From Chitinophaga sp. HK235 (lineage in GTDB: Bacteria > Bacteroidota > Bacteroidia > Chitinophagales > Chitinophagaceae), in contig NZ_CP073766.1 of assembly GCF_018255755.1 (NCBI RefSeq), positions 4,524,501 through 4,588,500 on the forward strand: a DNA stretch of 64,000 nt. Reading direction: 5' to 3'. Below the pieces are notes generated by a model that was given only the letters and a program-made list of their open reading frames with translations, did no database searches and was not told the DNA's origin. This document shows, piece after piece, positions 25,984-35,023 of the stretch. A program made the translations under genes and the position numbers. Within the stretch, counting starts at the first letter, position 1. The number at the start of each line of letters is the position of its first letter.

Positions 25984-26784
25984 ATGATCCACCCGCTTAC
26001 ATACATACATCCGGACGCTAAAGTGGCGCCTAATGTCAAAATAGATCCGTTTACCGTCATCCACAAAAACGTAGAAATCGGTGACGGCACCTGGATAGGC
26101 TCCAACGTTACCATCATGGAAGGAGCCCGCATCGGTAAAAATTGCCGTATATTCCCGGGAGCCGTTATTTCTGCTATCCCTCAGGATTTAAAATATGCGG
26201 GTGAAGAAACCACTGTGGAAATCGGTGACAATACCACTATCCGTGAATTTGTGACCATCAACCGCGGTACACGCGATAAATGGAAGACCAAGATCGGCAA
26301 CAACTGCCTGATCATGGCCTATGGCCACATCGCACACGACTGCGAAGTGGGCAATCACTGCATCTTTTCCAATAACACCACCCTGGCCGGCCATATTACC
26401 GTAGGCGACCACGTTGTACTGGCAGGTATGGTGGCCATCCAGCAGTTCTGTAAAGTAGGCGACCACGCCTTCGTTACCGGCGGCTCCCTCGTTAGAAAAG
26501 ACGTACCTCCTTATGTAAAAGCAGCACGTGAACCACTCTCCTATGTAGGTATCAACTCCGTAGGTCTCAAAAGAAGAGGTTTCTCCCTGGAAAAAATCAA
26601 TCAAATCCTGGATATTTACCGTGTGATCTTTGTGAAGGGCTATAAATTATCCAAGGCCATCAGCATCATTGAAGCAGAATTCCCTGCTACCGACGAAAGA
26701 GACGAAATACTCTCCTTCATCCGTGAATCCGGCCGTGGTATTATGAGAGGTTATACTTCCCACTCCAATGATGATATCTCTTGA
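25984..26784 (+). CDS. lpxA: UDP-N-acetylglucosamine acyltransferase
   Basis: A 266-residue hexapeptide-repeat acyltransferase (repeats from about residue 5 to 190) with the catalytic His in YGHIAHDCEVGNH. The C-terminal helical domain includes NSVGLKRRGFS, a family signature. It performs the first acylation of lipid A synthesis. It lies 5 bases after lpxC-fabZ, and its end overlaps the ABC gene by 17 bases, so all are in one transcript. Confidence 0.96.
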   Translation: MIHPLTYIHPDAKVAPNVKIDPFTVIHKNVEIGDGTWIGSNVTIMEGARIGKNCRIFPGAVISAIPQDLKYAGEETTVEIGDNTTIREFVTINRGTRDKWKTKIGNNCLIMAYGHIAHDCEVGNHCIFSNNTTLAGHITVGDHVVLAGMVAIQQFCKVGDHAFVTGGSLVRKDVPPYVKAAREPLSYVGINSVGLKRRGFSLEKINQILDIYRVIFVKGYKLSKAISIIEAEFPATDERDEILSFIRESGRGIMRGYTSHSNDDIS

Positions 26785-27388
26785 ACAGACCGGAAAACGG
26801 TTTAACTACGACTGGATATTTCGTGGTGTGACCCTCTCTTTCCAGGCAGGTGAACGCTACGCGATTCTGGGACCCAATGGTTCAGGAAAATCCACTTTAT
26901 TACAGGTTATCAGCGGCGCCATTCAACACAACGAAGGCACCATACAATACAGCACACCGGAAAAGCCCATCGCTCACGATGCGTTTTTCCGGTACTGTGC
27001 TATTGCTGCCCCTTACCTTGAACTCATCGAAGAATTCACCCTCACGGAAATCATCGAATTCCATCTTCAGTTCAAACAATTCCTCCCCGGCATCACACCA
27101 GCCATGGCCATGCAACTGGTAGGACTGGAAAAGGCCGCCGGGAAACAGCTCCGCAACTTCTCCTCCGGAATGAAACAGCGTATCAAACTGGCCCTCGCCA
27201 TCCTCAGCGATGTGCCCGTACTACTGCTCGACGAACCCTGCACCAACCTCGATGCCGCCGGTGTAGCCCTGTACCAGCAGCTGATCAATCAATATGGCGG
27301 CAACCGCCTCATCATTGTCAGCTCCAACGACGAGCAGGAGTATTTTATGTGCAGGCAACACATCCATATCACCGACTATAAACAATAA
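26768..27388 (+). CDS. ABC transporter ATP-binding protein
   Basis: A 206-residue ATPase subunit: Walker A GPNGSGKST (about 36-44), a Q-loop, the signature NFSSGMKQR, Walker B VLLLDEPCTNLD and the H-loop region replaced by IIVSSNDEQE. No permease gene is adjacent, so the partner is unknown. Location at the end of the lpx operon suggests a role linked to the envelope but does not prove it. ATG at 26768 and 26771 are both possible starts; both overlap lpxA. Confidence 0.88.
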   Translation: MMISLEQTGKRFNYDWIFRGVTLSFQAGERYAILGPNGSGKSTLLQVISGAIQHNEGTIQYSTPEKPIAHDAFFRYCAIAAPYLELIEEFTLTEIIEFHLQFKQFLPGITPAMAMQLVGLEKAAGKQLRNFSSGMKQRIKLALAILSDVPVLLLDEPCTNLDAAGVALYQQLINQYGGNRLIIVSSNDEQEYFMCRQHIHITDYKQ

Positions 27389-27445
27389 CTATCTCATATC
27401 GCTATTTTGTTATCTTCGTTGTCGAACTAACAGTTATCACTATTT

Positions 27446-28753
27446 ATGAATACTGCCGGCAAAAAGGTAATCAATGGCTGGGCCATGTATGACTGGGCCA
27501 ACTCCGTATACAACCTCGTTATCACCACCACTTTCTTCCCTATTTACTTCCTGGCCGTCACAGATGAACATGTGAACTTCCTGGGTAAGCGCTTTGTCAA
27601 CTCTGCGCTGTACAACTATACCATGGCGGCAGCTTTCCTGCTGGTAGCGATCGCCTCCCCCATCCTGTCGTCTATCTCCGACACCCGGGGTAACAAAAAG
27701 AGCTTCCTGAAATTCTTTACCATCATGGGCTCGATATCCTGCGCAGCCCTTTTCTTTTTTGACAAAAACTCCCTGTGGCTGGGCGTGCTGGCCTTTATGC
27801 TCGCTACCATGGGCTATTGCGGCGGTCTGGTGTTTTACAACTCCTATCTCCCTGAAATAGCAGCCCCCGAAGACCGCGATCGTATCAGTGCCCGCGGCTT
27901 CAGCATGGGCTATATCGGCAGCGTGATATTACAGCTGATTGGGTTTGCGCTGATCCTTATCAAACCTTTCGGACTGGGAGACGATAAACTGGTACAGATC
28001 ACCTTCCTGCTGGTAGGTGTATGGTGGCTGGGATTTGCCCAGATCACCTTTGCCACCCTGCCCGATACCAAAGGCACCATCAGCAAACACACCGGCAGCG
28101 CCATCATGGAAGGATTTACCGAATTACGGAAAGTGTATGCCCAGGTAAAAACCATGCCTGTGCTCAAACGTTTTCTCCGTGGCTTTTTCTTCTACAGCAT
28201 GGGCGTGCAGACCGTGATGATGGCCGCTACTATTTTCGGCAGTAAAGTATTACACCTCCCTTCCGACAAGCTGATTGGCACCGTGGTGATCATCCAGGTG
28301 GTAGCTATTGCCGGCGCATGGGGCATGGCCCGCCTTTCCGGCATCTTCGGCAACCTTCGTGTATTGATAGGCGTTGTATTACTGTGGATAGGCATCTGTA
28401 TCGCCGGTTACAAAATGCAAACCGCCATGCATTTTTATCTCCTGGCCACCGCAGTAGGACTGGTAATGGGCGGTATACAGTCACTGAGCCGTTCTACTTA
28501 CGCCAAACTGATGCCGGAAACAAAAGATACGGCCAGCTTCTTCAGTTATTATGACGTGACTGAAAAGCTGTCTATCGTGATCGGTATGTTTTCTTTTGCC
28601 TATATTGATGATATCACCAACGATATGCGCAACTCTGTGCTCGCATTGGTGGTATTTTTCGTGATCGGCCTGGTATGGATCATCTCTGCTTTACTGAAAC
28701 AACAACAGACACCCACACCACAGCCCCGGAGAAAAGAGGAGGCGGTAATCTGA
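27446..28753 (+). CDS. UMF1-type MFS transporter (Atg22-like)
   Basis: A 435-residue membrane protein with about 12 hydrophobic segments. It opens with INGWAMYDWANSVYNLVITTTFFPIYF, the hallmark of the UMF1/Atg22-like major facilitator group. SDTRGNKKSFL is the loop 2-3 motif and GGIQSLSRSTYAKL is a conserved late loop. Bacterial members are uncharacterised; yeast Atg22 exports amino acids from the vacuole. It follows the ABC gene by 57 bases on the same strand. Confidence 0.87.
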   Translation: MNTAGKKVINGWAMYDWANSVYNLVITTTFFPIYFLAVTDEHVNFLGKRFVNSALYNYTMAAAFLLVAIASPILSSISDTRGNKKSFLKFFTIMGSISCAALFFFDKNSLWLGVLAFMLATMGYCGGLVFYNSYLPEIAAPEDRDRISARGFSMGYIGSVILQLIGFALILIKPFGLGDDKLVQITFLLVGVWWLGFAQITFATLPDTKGTISKHTGSAIMEGFTELRKVYAQVKTMPVLKRFLRGFFFYSMGVQTVMMAATIFGSKVLHLPSDKLIGTVVIIQVVAIAGAWGMARLSGIFGNLRVLIGVVLLWIGICIAGYKMQTAMHFYLLATAVGLVMGGIQSLSRSTYAKLMPETKDTASFFSYYDVTEKLSIVIGMFSFAYIDDITNDMRNSVLALVVFFVIGLVWIISALLKQQQTPTPQPRRKEEAVI

Positions 28754-28763
28754 TCTTTCAGCA

Positions 28764-28784
28764 AGGGATAACATCGTTATCCCT
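28764..28784. terminator. 9-bp hairpin after UMF1 transporter gene
   Basis: AGGGATAAC and its exact complement are separated by ATC, 11 bases after the transporter stop. No T-run follows (GTCAAAATA), so it may be an attenuator or RNA-stability stem. Confidence 0.4.
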
Positions 28785-28802
28785 GTCAAAATATCCAATG
28801 AT

Positions 28803-29642
28803 ATGAAGTTATATACCATTGAAACAGGTTTCTTTAAACTGGACGGTGGCGCTATGTTTGGCGTAGTGCCTAAAACCATGTGGAACAAACTCAATCCCGC
28901 AGATGAAAACAATCTCTGCTCCTGGGCCATGCGTTGTCTGCTCATAGAAGACGGCAACCGGCTGATCCTGGTAGACAACGGCATCGGCGACAAACAGGAC
29001 CCTAAATTCTTTAGCCACTACTACCTGCATGGTGATGCCACACTCGATAAATCCCTGGCTGCACATGGCTTCCACCGGGATGATATCACCGACGTGTTTT
29101 TAACCCACCTGCATTTCGACCATTGCGGAGGCAGTATTGTGAGAGAAGGGGATAAACTGGTGCCGGCCTTCAAAAACGCTACCTTCTGGAGTAATGAAGA
29201 CCACTGGAAATGGGCCACTGTACCCAACGACCGGGAAAAAGCTTCTTTCCTGAAAGAAAATATTCTGCCTATCCAGGAAAGCGGACAACTGAAATTTGTA
29301 TCACATCAGGAAGGCGTTGCCTTTACCGACAATATCAATATCCGTTTTGTCAACGGGCATACAGACGCTATGATGTTGCCACAGATCCGTTACAAAGACA
29401 AAACCATTGTGTACATGGCCGATCTCCTGCCTTCCGCAGCGCATATTCCCATCCCTTATGTGATGGCTTATGATATGTTTCCGCTGACCACCCTTAACGA
29501 AAAGAAACAATTCATGCAGGAAGCGCTGGACAAACAATATGTACTCTTCTTTGAGCACGATCCGGCTATTGAATGCTGTGTGTTGCAGTCTACCGACAAA
29601 GGTATCCGCGCAGGTGAATCTTTCGCTCTCAGTGCATTATAA
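28803..29642 (+). CDS. MBL-fold metallo-hydrolase, lactonase-like
   Basis: A 279-residue metallo-beta-lactamase-fold enzyme. The motif is FLTHLHFDHCGG (HxHxDH), followed by a later His in NGHTDAMM, an Asp in YMADLLPS and a last His in FFEHDP. This is a full dinuclear site. Closest in layout to N-acyl homoserine lactonase-like and related hydrolases; the real substrate is unknown. No signal peptide. It may be co-transcribed with the upstream transporter (49-base gap). Confidence 0.85.
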   Translation: MKLYTIETGFFKLDGGAMFGVVPKTMWNKLNPADENNLCSWAMRCLLIEDGNRLILVDNGIGDKQDPKFFSHYYLHGDATLDKSLAAHGFHRDDITDVFLTHLHFDHCGGSIVREGDKLVPAFKNATFWSNEDHWKWATVPNDREKASFLKENILPIQESGQLKFVSHQEGVAFTDNINIRFVNGHTDAMMLPQIRYKDKTIVYMADLLPSAAHIPIPYVMAYDMFPLTTLNEKKQFMQEALDKQYVLFFEHDPAIECCVLQSTDKGIRAGESFALSAL

Positions 29643-29698
29643 GCACTGTCAGTATGTCACTAAAATCAGCCCCGCATCATTTTTGATCCGATTAAAAC

Positions 29699-30079
29699 AT
29701 GGCTATACATATTACACCGGATAACAAATTGAAAAAACTGATCGTTGTCGGCGACCGTGTGCTGATTAAGCCAACTACGCCACATGATCGGACCAAAAGC
29801 GGATTGTACCTGCCTCCGGGCGTACAGTCCAAAGAAAAGGTACAGCGCGGATATGTGATCAAAACCGGACCTGGTTATGCCATCCCCGTTCCCATTGAGG
29901 AAGAGGATGCCTGGAAACCGGAAGAAGACAAAGTGAAATACATTCCGTTGCAGGCAAAAGAAGGCGATCTGGCCATCTTCCTGCTCAGCGGTTCTACTGA
30001 GGTGGTTTATGAAGATGAAACCTACTTTATTGTGCCTCAGGGTGCCATATTGATGCTGGAGAGAGAAGAAGACCTGTAA
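29699..30079 (+). CDS. Stand-alone GroES-like co-chaperone homologue
   Basis: A 126-residue protein with the GroES barrel pattern: VVGDRVLIKPTTPHDRTKSGLYLPPG, then a KEKVQRGYVIKTGPGYAIP strand and EVVYEDETYFIVPQGAILM near the C-terminus. It is longer than standard GroES (about 97 residues) because of an insert around residues 65-85 (IEEEDAWKPEEDKVKY). No groEL is adjacent, so it is probably a divergent paralogue; a direct GroEL partnership is not shown. Confidence 0.75.
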   Translation: MAIHITPDNKLKKLIVVGDRVLIKPTTPHDRTKSGLYLPPGVQSKEKVQRGYVIKTGPGYAIPVPIEEEDAWKPEEDKVKYIPLQAKEGDLAIFLLSGSTEVVYEDETYFIVPQGAILMLEREEDL

Positions 30080-30112
30080 TCATTTGGAAATTTTGAGATT
30101 TAGATATTTAGT

Positions 30113-30137
30113 TCCCGCCCTCTGGGCGGGATTTTTT
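30113..30137 (+). terminator. Intrinsic terminator after GroES-like gene
   Basis: TCCCGCCC / GGGCGGGA stem with a TCT loop, followed by TTTTTTG. The preceding GATTTAGATATTTAG (30098-30112) belongs to an AT-rich word that recurs at 33009 and 37225. Confidence 0.85.
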
Positions 30138-30235
30138 GTTTATATTATCGGAATTCCTTTCGGGCGGGCCAATTGCTATCCAACAGCAGGGATTGCACCC
30201 GGTTTTTGTTATCTTCATAAAAAACATATTACACC

Positions 30236-31789
30236 ATGGCCAATAAAGAAGCATTTCTGGAATCGATCAAGAACGGCTATACATTTAAAGGCGAGCATTT
30301 CAAGTTGGGATGCGCAATGCTGGATGGTGAAGTGATCAGTGGCGCAGATGTATACCTGCCATTAAAAATGATGAACAGACATGGTCTGATTGCCGGCGCT
30401 ACCGGCACAGGGAAAACCAAAACCCTGCAGATCATTGCCGAAGGCCTCAGCGACGCCAGCGTCCCGGTATTGTTGATGGATATCAAAGGAGACCTCAGTG
30501 GCATCGCAGCCGCAGGTACCGACAACCCGAAAATACAGGAACGTTATCAGAAAATAGGTGGCACCTGGTCGCCCGCCGCCTACCCGGCGGAACTGTTGTC
30601 ACTCAGCCAGGAAAAAGGAGTACGCCTCCGCGCCACCACCAGCGAGTTTGGCCCCATCCTGCTGTCCAAAATCCTGGAACTCAACGATACCCAGGCCGGC
30701 CTGGTATCCATGCTATTCAAATACTGTGACGATAATAAACTCCCCCTGCTCGACCTCAAAGACTTTAAAAAAGTGCTGCAATACGCCAGCGACGAAGGAA
30801 AAGCAGACCTGGAAAAAGATTATGGTAAAATATCTACCACTTCTACCGGCACCATCCTGCGTAAAGTGATAGAACTGGAACAACAAGGCGCAGACCTCTT
30901 CTTCGGTGAAAAATCCTTTGAAGTGGACGACCTGATGCGTATCAGCGACGACGGCCGTGGTATGGTATCTATCCTGAGAGTCAGTGATATACAGGACAGA
31001 CCCAAACTCTTCTCCACCTTCATGCTCAGCCTCCTGGCAGAGTTATATGCCACCCTGCCCGAAGAAGGAGATCTGGACAAACCAAAACTGGTTATGTTCA
31101 TCGATGAAGCACACCTCATCTTCAACGAAGCCAGCGACGCCTTACTCAAACAAATTGATACCATCATCAAACTGATACGCTCCAAAGGTGTAGGCATCTT
31201 CTTCTGTACCCAAAATCCCATGGACGTCCCGGCCTCCGTGCTCGGACAGCTGGGCCTTAAAGTACAACACGCCCTGCGCGCCTTCACCGCCAACGACCGT
31301 AAAACCATCAAACAAACCGCAGAGAATTACCCGCTTTCCGACTTCTACAAAACGGATGAACTACTCACGCAGATCGGTATCGGCGAAGCACTCATCACCT
31401 GCCTCAACGAAAAAGGCGTGCCCACACCACTCGCAGCCACCATGCTGGTCACTCCACGCTCCCGCATGGACGTGCTCACAGACGCTGAAGCAGACACCCT
31501 CGTTAATAATTCCAGGCTCGTAAAAAAATACGCCGAAACCATCGACAACGAAAGCGCCTACGAAATACTCAACGCCAAACTACAGGAGGCTGCAGACAAA
31601 ACAGCCGCTGCTGCTACCACAGCCAGCAACCAATCCGGTAAAGGCAAACCTGAAAAAAGCGTCTTTGAACAGGTGATGGAAAGCTCCGCCATGAAACAGG
31701 CCGGCCGTACAGCCGCCAACGTTATCACCCGCAGCCTGCTGGGCGCGCTGGGACTGGGTGGCAGGAGCAAGAAAAGCAGCTGGTTTTAA
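30236..31789 (+). CDS. HerA-like ATPase, DUF853 family
   Basis: A 517-residue P-loop ATPase: Walker A GATGTGKTKTLQ (about 53-64), Walker B LVMFIDEAHLIF (about 285) and a sensor-type block GIFFCTQNPMDVP. This layout fits the DUF853 (YjgR-like) branch of the HerA/FtsK superfamily. HerA proteins are hexameric DNA pumps, but no NurA nuclease lies nearby, and the DUF853 branch has no defined role. A low-complexity linker (about 460-480, AAAATTASNQ) precedes a C-terminal tail ending SLLGALGLGGRSKKSSWF. Confidence 0.85.
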   Translation: MANKEAFLESIKNGYTFKGEHFKLGCAMLDGEVISGADVYLPLKMMNRHGLIAGATGTGKTKTLQIIAEGLSDASVPVLLMDIKGDLSGIAAAGTDNPKIQERYQKIGGTWSPAAYPAELLSLSQEKGVRLRATTSEFGPILLSKILELNDTQAGLVSMLFKYCDDNKLPLLDLKDFKKVLQYASDEGKADLEKDYGKISTTSTGTILRKVIELEQQGADLFFGEKSFEVDDLMRISDDGRGMVSILRVSDIQDRPKLFSTFMLSLLAELYATLPEEGDLDKPKLVMFIDEAHLIFNEASDALLKQIDTIIKLIRSKGVGIFFCTQNPMDVPASVLGQLGLKVQHALRAFTANDRKTIKQTAENYPLSDFYKTDELLTQIGIGEALITCLNEKGVPTPLAATMLVTPRSRMDVLTDAEADTLVNNSRLVKKYAETIDNESAYEILNAKLQEAADKTAAAATTASNQSGKGKPEKSVFEQVMESSAMKQAGRTAANVITRSLLGALGLGGRSKKSSWF

Positions 31790-31941
31790 ACTGTGATTTT
31801 TCGATGTGGATGAACAGCGAAGAATAAGCTTTGCAGAGATGATCTTTGAGAAGGTATAAGGAAGATGTAGAAAAACTGATTGTTTTTTTATACTTTAATC
31901 CTGAGAATCAATCTAATTAGCCTAATCCTGAGGAAATAATT

Positions 31942-32991
31942 ATGAGTAAAGTTATTAAAACGGGCATCTGTTCTTTTGGCATGTCCGGACAAGTTTTCCA
32001 TGCACCTTTTATACATGTGAATCCCGGGTTTGAATTCACGGCAGTGGTGGAACGTAGCAAAAACCTGGCAAAACAACGGTATCCTAACGTTAAAGTATAT
32101 ACGACTGTTGATGAAATGCTGGCAGATAAAGAGCTGGAACTGATTGTAGTCAACACACCCAACTATACCCACTTCGATTACGTAAAAGCCGCCCTGGAAG
32201 CAGGTAAAAACGTAGTAGTGGAAAAACCGTTTACTGTCAATACCGAAGAGGCTAAGGCGCTCATAGAACTGGCCGCCTCAAAAAAATTATTGCTCAGCGT
32301 CTATCACAACCGCCGCTATGACAGCGATTTCAAAATCGTACGGAAAGTCATCAACGATGGCCTGCTGGGCGATGTCCTGGAAGCAGAAATACACTACGAC
32401 CGCTTTAAGGAAGAACTGAGCTATAAAAAACATAAGGAAGAAGCACTGCCCGGCACCGGCAGCCTCTACGACCTAGGCTCCCACCTGATTGACCAGGCCC
32501 TGCAACTGTTTGGCTTTCCACAGGCTGTATGGGCTGATATACGCATCATCCGCAAGGAGTCTGTCGTAGATGATTATTTTGAGCTGGTGCTTTATTACAA
32601 TAACCTGCGGGTACGCCTTAAATGCAGTTACCTCATACGGGAAGCCCTCCCTTCCTATCAGTTGCATGGCCGTAAAGGGTCTTTCATCAAAACAAAATCT
32701 GATATACAGGAAGCTCAGCTGCAAAGAGGACTGTTTCCCAACAGCCCGGACTGGGGCGCAGAAGCACCACATGAATGGGGCCTCTTACACACAGAGATCG
32801 ACGGCAAAGTGGTAAAACAGTTTTTACCCAGCACCAACGGCAATTACATGGAATATTACCAGGGTATATACGAAGCTTTGGCCAACAATGCGCCTAATCC
32901 GGTTAATCCCCGGGATGCAGAAAATGTGATCAGGATTATTGAAACAGCCTTCCAGAGCAGTAAAGAAGGCAAAGTGATTCATTTAGGTTAG
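31942..32991 (+). CDS. Gfo/Idh/MocA-family oxidoreductase
   Basis: A 349-residue NAD(P)-dependent oxidoreductase. The Rossmann region is ICSFGMSGQVFHAPFI (about 8-23), where the usual GxGxxG is altered to GMSGQV. VVEKPFTVN (about 94-102) carries the EKP motif, and YDLGSHLIDQAL contains the catalytic-region His. The family oxidises or reduces sugars and inositols. It is a single gene: TAATCCTGAG occurs twice upstream (near 31898 and 31923) as a possible control site. It ends at a perfect palindrome. Confidence 0.9.
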   Translation: MSKVIKTGICSFGMSGQVFHAPFIHVNPGFEFTAVVERSKNLAKQRYPNVKVYTTVDEMLADKELELIVVNTPNYTHFDYVKAALEAGKNVVVEKPFTVNTEEAKALIELAASKKLLLSVYHNRRYDSDFKIVRKVINDGLLGDVLEAEIHYDRFKEELSYKKHKEEALPGTGSLYDLGSHLIDQALQLFGFPQAVWADIRIIRKESVVDDYFELVLYYNNLRVRLKCSYLIREALPSYQLHGRKGSFIKTKSDIQEAQLQRGLFPNSPDWGAEAPHEWGLLHTEIDGKVVKQFLPSTNGNYMEYYQGIYEALANNAPNPVNPRDAENVIRIIETAFQSSKEGKVIHLG

Positions 32992-33001
32992 ATATTTTGG
33001 G

Positions 33002-33071
33002 ATTTAGTTATTTAGATATTTGGTTATTTATTGGATTACCAATAAATAACCAAATATCTAAATAACTAAAT
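33002..33071. repeat. Perfect 33-bp AT-rich palindrome at convergent junction
   Basis: The arms 33002-33034 and 33039-33071 are exact reverse complements with an ATTA loop. The right arm contains the recQ stop codon (33066-33068), and the left arm starts 10 bases after the oxidoreductase stop. It contains TTTAGATATTT, also found at 30099 and 37227. It may serve as a bidirectional terminator. Confidence 0.8.
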
Positions 33072-34967
33072 ACAGAGTTTTCCTTCTTCATCGCGACGCA
33101 ACAACCCTTCTTCATTCATAAACTGCAACACGGCCATCAGGTCATTCCTCCGCACATCCGCCAGCTGATGATGAAGGTCCGCAAATAACAGCGGCTGCTT
33201 TTTTAAAATCGTGATAACGTCATCGGATATACGCTTAAACATAGCAGCATCCATTGGTACCGATTTTTTCTTCAGACATACATCACAGACACCACAAGGT
33301 TTGGCATCCTTTTCTCCGAAATAAGCTACCAGTTGCTGTGTGCGGCAGATCTCACCGTGACGGGCATACGCAAACATGGCCGCAAGTCTGTCGGTATAGG
33401 CTTTTTTCCTCACCTCCACCCGGGCCATATTGATCCGCAGCTGGGACGCAGACACTCTTTCCTGTAAGAAACAAAGCTGTGGCTCGTCGCGACGGGCCTG
33501 GTAGTGAATAACGCCATACTGGTGAAGCTGTTGCAGCTGTGCTGCAATATCATCATCTTCCATATACATGATCCTGCCTATCTGCCGCTCGTAGACAGGC
33601 ACCGAATGATCAAAAATACCTTCATAGGTACGCAGCAACACCTTGATGATCTCTTCCAGTACAGGATAGGCGCTTTCAAAAGCATACAGGGATTCCTTGT
33701 TGGTCACAAACTCTACCCGGGAAGGCAGGAACACGCTTTCACTCAGCTGTAATACTTCTTCCTGCTCCAGCAGCTTTACAGCACTGTACACCATAGTGAG
33801 GTTCAACTGGAAAGTGCGGGCAAATTCGTTGATATCAAAGTCAAAATACACTCCTTCCGCACTACCTACCGGTACCTGCAGATAGTTGACAATACACTGG
33901 TATACTTCGCGCACCTGCTCCTGCGTAGGGAACTGCAACGCAATACGTTCCTGCATTTCCGCCAGTTCCCCCTCATTGTAGAGCAGTACGGCGTAGGCTT
34001 TCTGTTCGTCGCGGCCGGCACGGCCGGCTTCCTGATAGTAGGCTTCCAGGCCATCAGGGATATCGTAATGCACCACCACCCGCACATCCGGCTTATCGAT
34101 GCCCATGCCAAAAGCATTGGTGCACACCATGATACGGGTTTCGTTATTGATCCAGGCTTCCTGCCGCGCGGCACGTTCGGCCTGTGGCAGGCCGGCATGA
34201 TAGTAACTGGCCGGTATTCCCTGCAACTGCAGCAGCGTGGCTATTTCCTTGGTCCGTTTGCGGTTGCGGCAGTATACTATACCGCATCCGGGCACGCGGT
34301 CCAGGATATGTTTTACTTTATCAATTTTGGTGGCTTCTTCCAGCACACTGTAAGATAGATTGGCACGGGTGAAACTTTTGGTAAACACCTTTGCCTCATT
34401 CATCAGCAGTTTATCGCAGATATCTGTCTGCACCCTGGGGGTGGCAGATGCGGTGAGCGCCAGTACTGGTGTATCAGGGAAAAAACTGCGGATATCCGCT
34501 ATTTTCAGATAGGCAGGCCGGAAATCATATCCCCACTGGGAGATACAGTGGGCTTCATCTACCGCAATCAGGTTTACCGGCAGGCCATCACAATAAGTCT
34601 GAAAAAGTTTGCTTTGCAAGCGTTCCGGAGATACATACAGGAATTTGCATCCTCCTCTGCGAGCCGCTTCCAGCACACGTTCCACATCTTTATACAACAT
34701 ACCGGAGTAGATGGAATAAGCGGAGATGCCTTTCCGTTTGAGATTGGCCACCTGGTCTTTCATCAATGCGATCAACGGCGTGATCACGAGACAGAGCCCA
34801 GGTTTCATCATGGCAGGTACCTGAAAACAGATGGATTTACCGCCGCCTGTGGGTAACAAAGCAAGGGTATCCTGGCCTGCCAGGATACTGTTGATAATAT
34901 CTTCCTGTAATGCGCGGAACTGGCTGTAACCCCAGTATTGCTGTAGTATGGCGACGGGTGTGCTCAA
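33066..34967 (-). CDS. recQ: ATP-dependent DNA helicase RecQ
   Basis: A 633-residue helicase from a TTG start at 34967 (family alignment begins near STPVAILQQYWGYSQFR); an in-frame TTG at 34994 would add 9 residues. Helicase motifs seen: 0 (FRALQ), I (TGGGKS), II (DEAH), III (ALTASATP), V (GMGIDKPDVR) and VI (QEAGRAGRD). The zinc/RQC region includes CRTQQLVAYFGEKDAKPCGVCDVC, and a winged-helix tail follows. It unwinds DNA 3'-5' in recombinational repair. Its stop codon lies inside a long palindrome. It may be co-transcribed after copA, separated by a hairpin. Confidence 0.94.
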   Translation of the reverse strand: MSTPVAILQQYWGYSQFRALQEDIINSILAGQDTLALLPTGGGKSICFQVPAMMKPGLCLVITPLIALMKDQVANLKRKGISAYSIYSGMLYKDVERVLEAARRGGCKFLYVSPERLQSKLFQTYCDGLPVNLIAVDEAHCISQWGYDFRPAYLKIADIRSFFPDTPVLALTASATPRVQTDICDKLLMNEAKVFTKSFTRANLSYSVLEEATKIDKVKHILDRVPGCGIVYCRNRKRTKEIATLLQLQGIPASYYHAGLPQAERAARQEAWINNETRIMVCTNAFGMGIDKPDVRVVVHYDIPDGLEAYYQEAGRAGRDEQKAYAVLLYNEGELAEMQERIALQFPTQEQVREVYQCIVNYLQVPVGSAEGVYFDFDINEFARTFQLNLTMVYSAVKLLEQEEVLQLSESVFLPSRVEFVTNKESLYAFESAYPVLEEIIKVLLRTYEGIFDHSVPVYERQIGRIMYMEDDDIAAQLQQLHQYGVIHYQARRDEPQLCFLQERVSASQLRINMARVEVRKKAYTDRLAAMFAYARHGEICRTQQLVAYFGEKDAKPCGVCDVCLKKKSVPMDAAMFKRISDDVITILKKQPLLFADLHHQLADVRRNDLMAVLQFMNEEGLLRRDEEGKLCI

Positions 34968-34978
34968 AGCTTTGTACA

Positions 34979-35017
34979 AATAGTGCGCCCGCAATTTACT
35001 ATTTAGGACGCACTATT
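34979..35017. terminator. Hairpin between copA and recQ
   Basis: AATAGTGCG (34979-34987) and its exact complement (35009-35017) lie between the copA stop and the recQ start, with a 21-base loop. A second small stem GTGTCA-GTG-TGACAC (35021-35035) overlaps the copA stop codon. Confidence 0.45.
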
Positions 35018-35023
35018 CATGTG

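Noticed and set aside
28764..28784. AGGGATAAC hairpin, resembling part of a homing-endonuclease target word
   Set aside because: The resemblance is short and no intron, intein or homing endonuclease is present; a plain hairpin explains it.
30236..34967. Defence island around the HerA-like ATPase and RecQ
   Set aside because: RecQ is a typical housekeeping helicase, and the gene between them is a sugar-type oxidoreductase. No nuclease, toxin or methylase is present.
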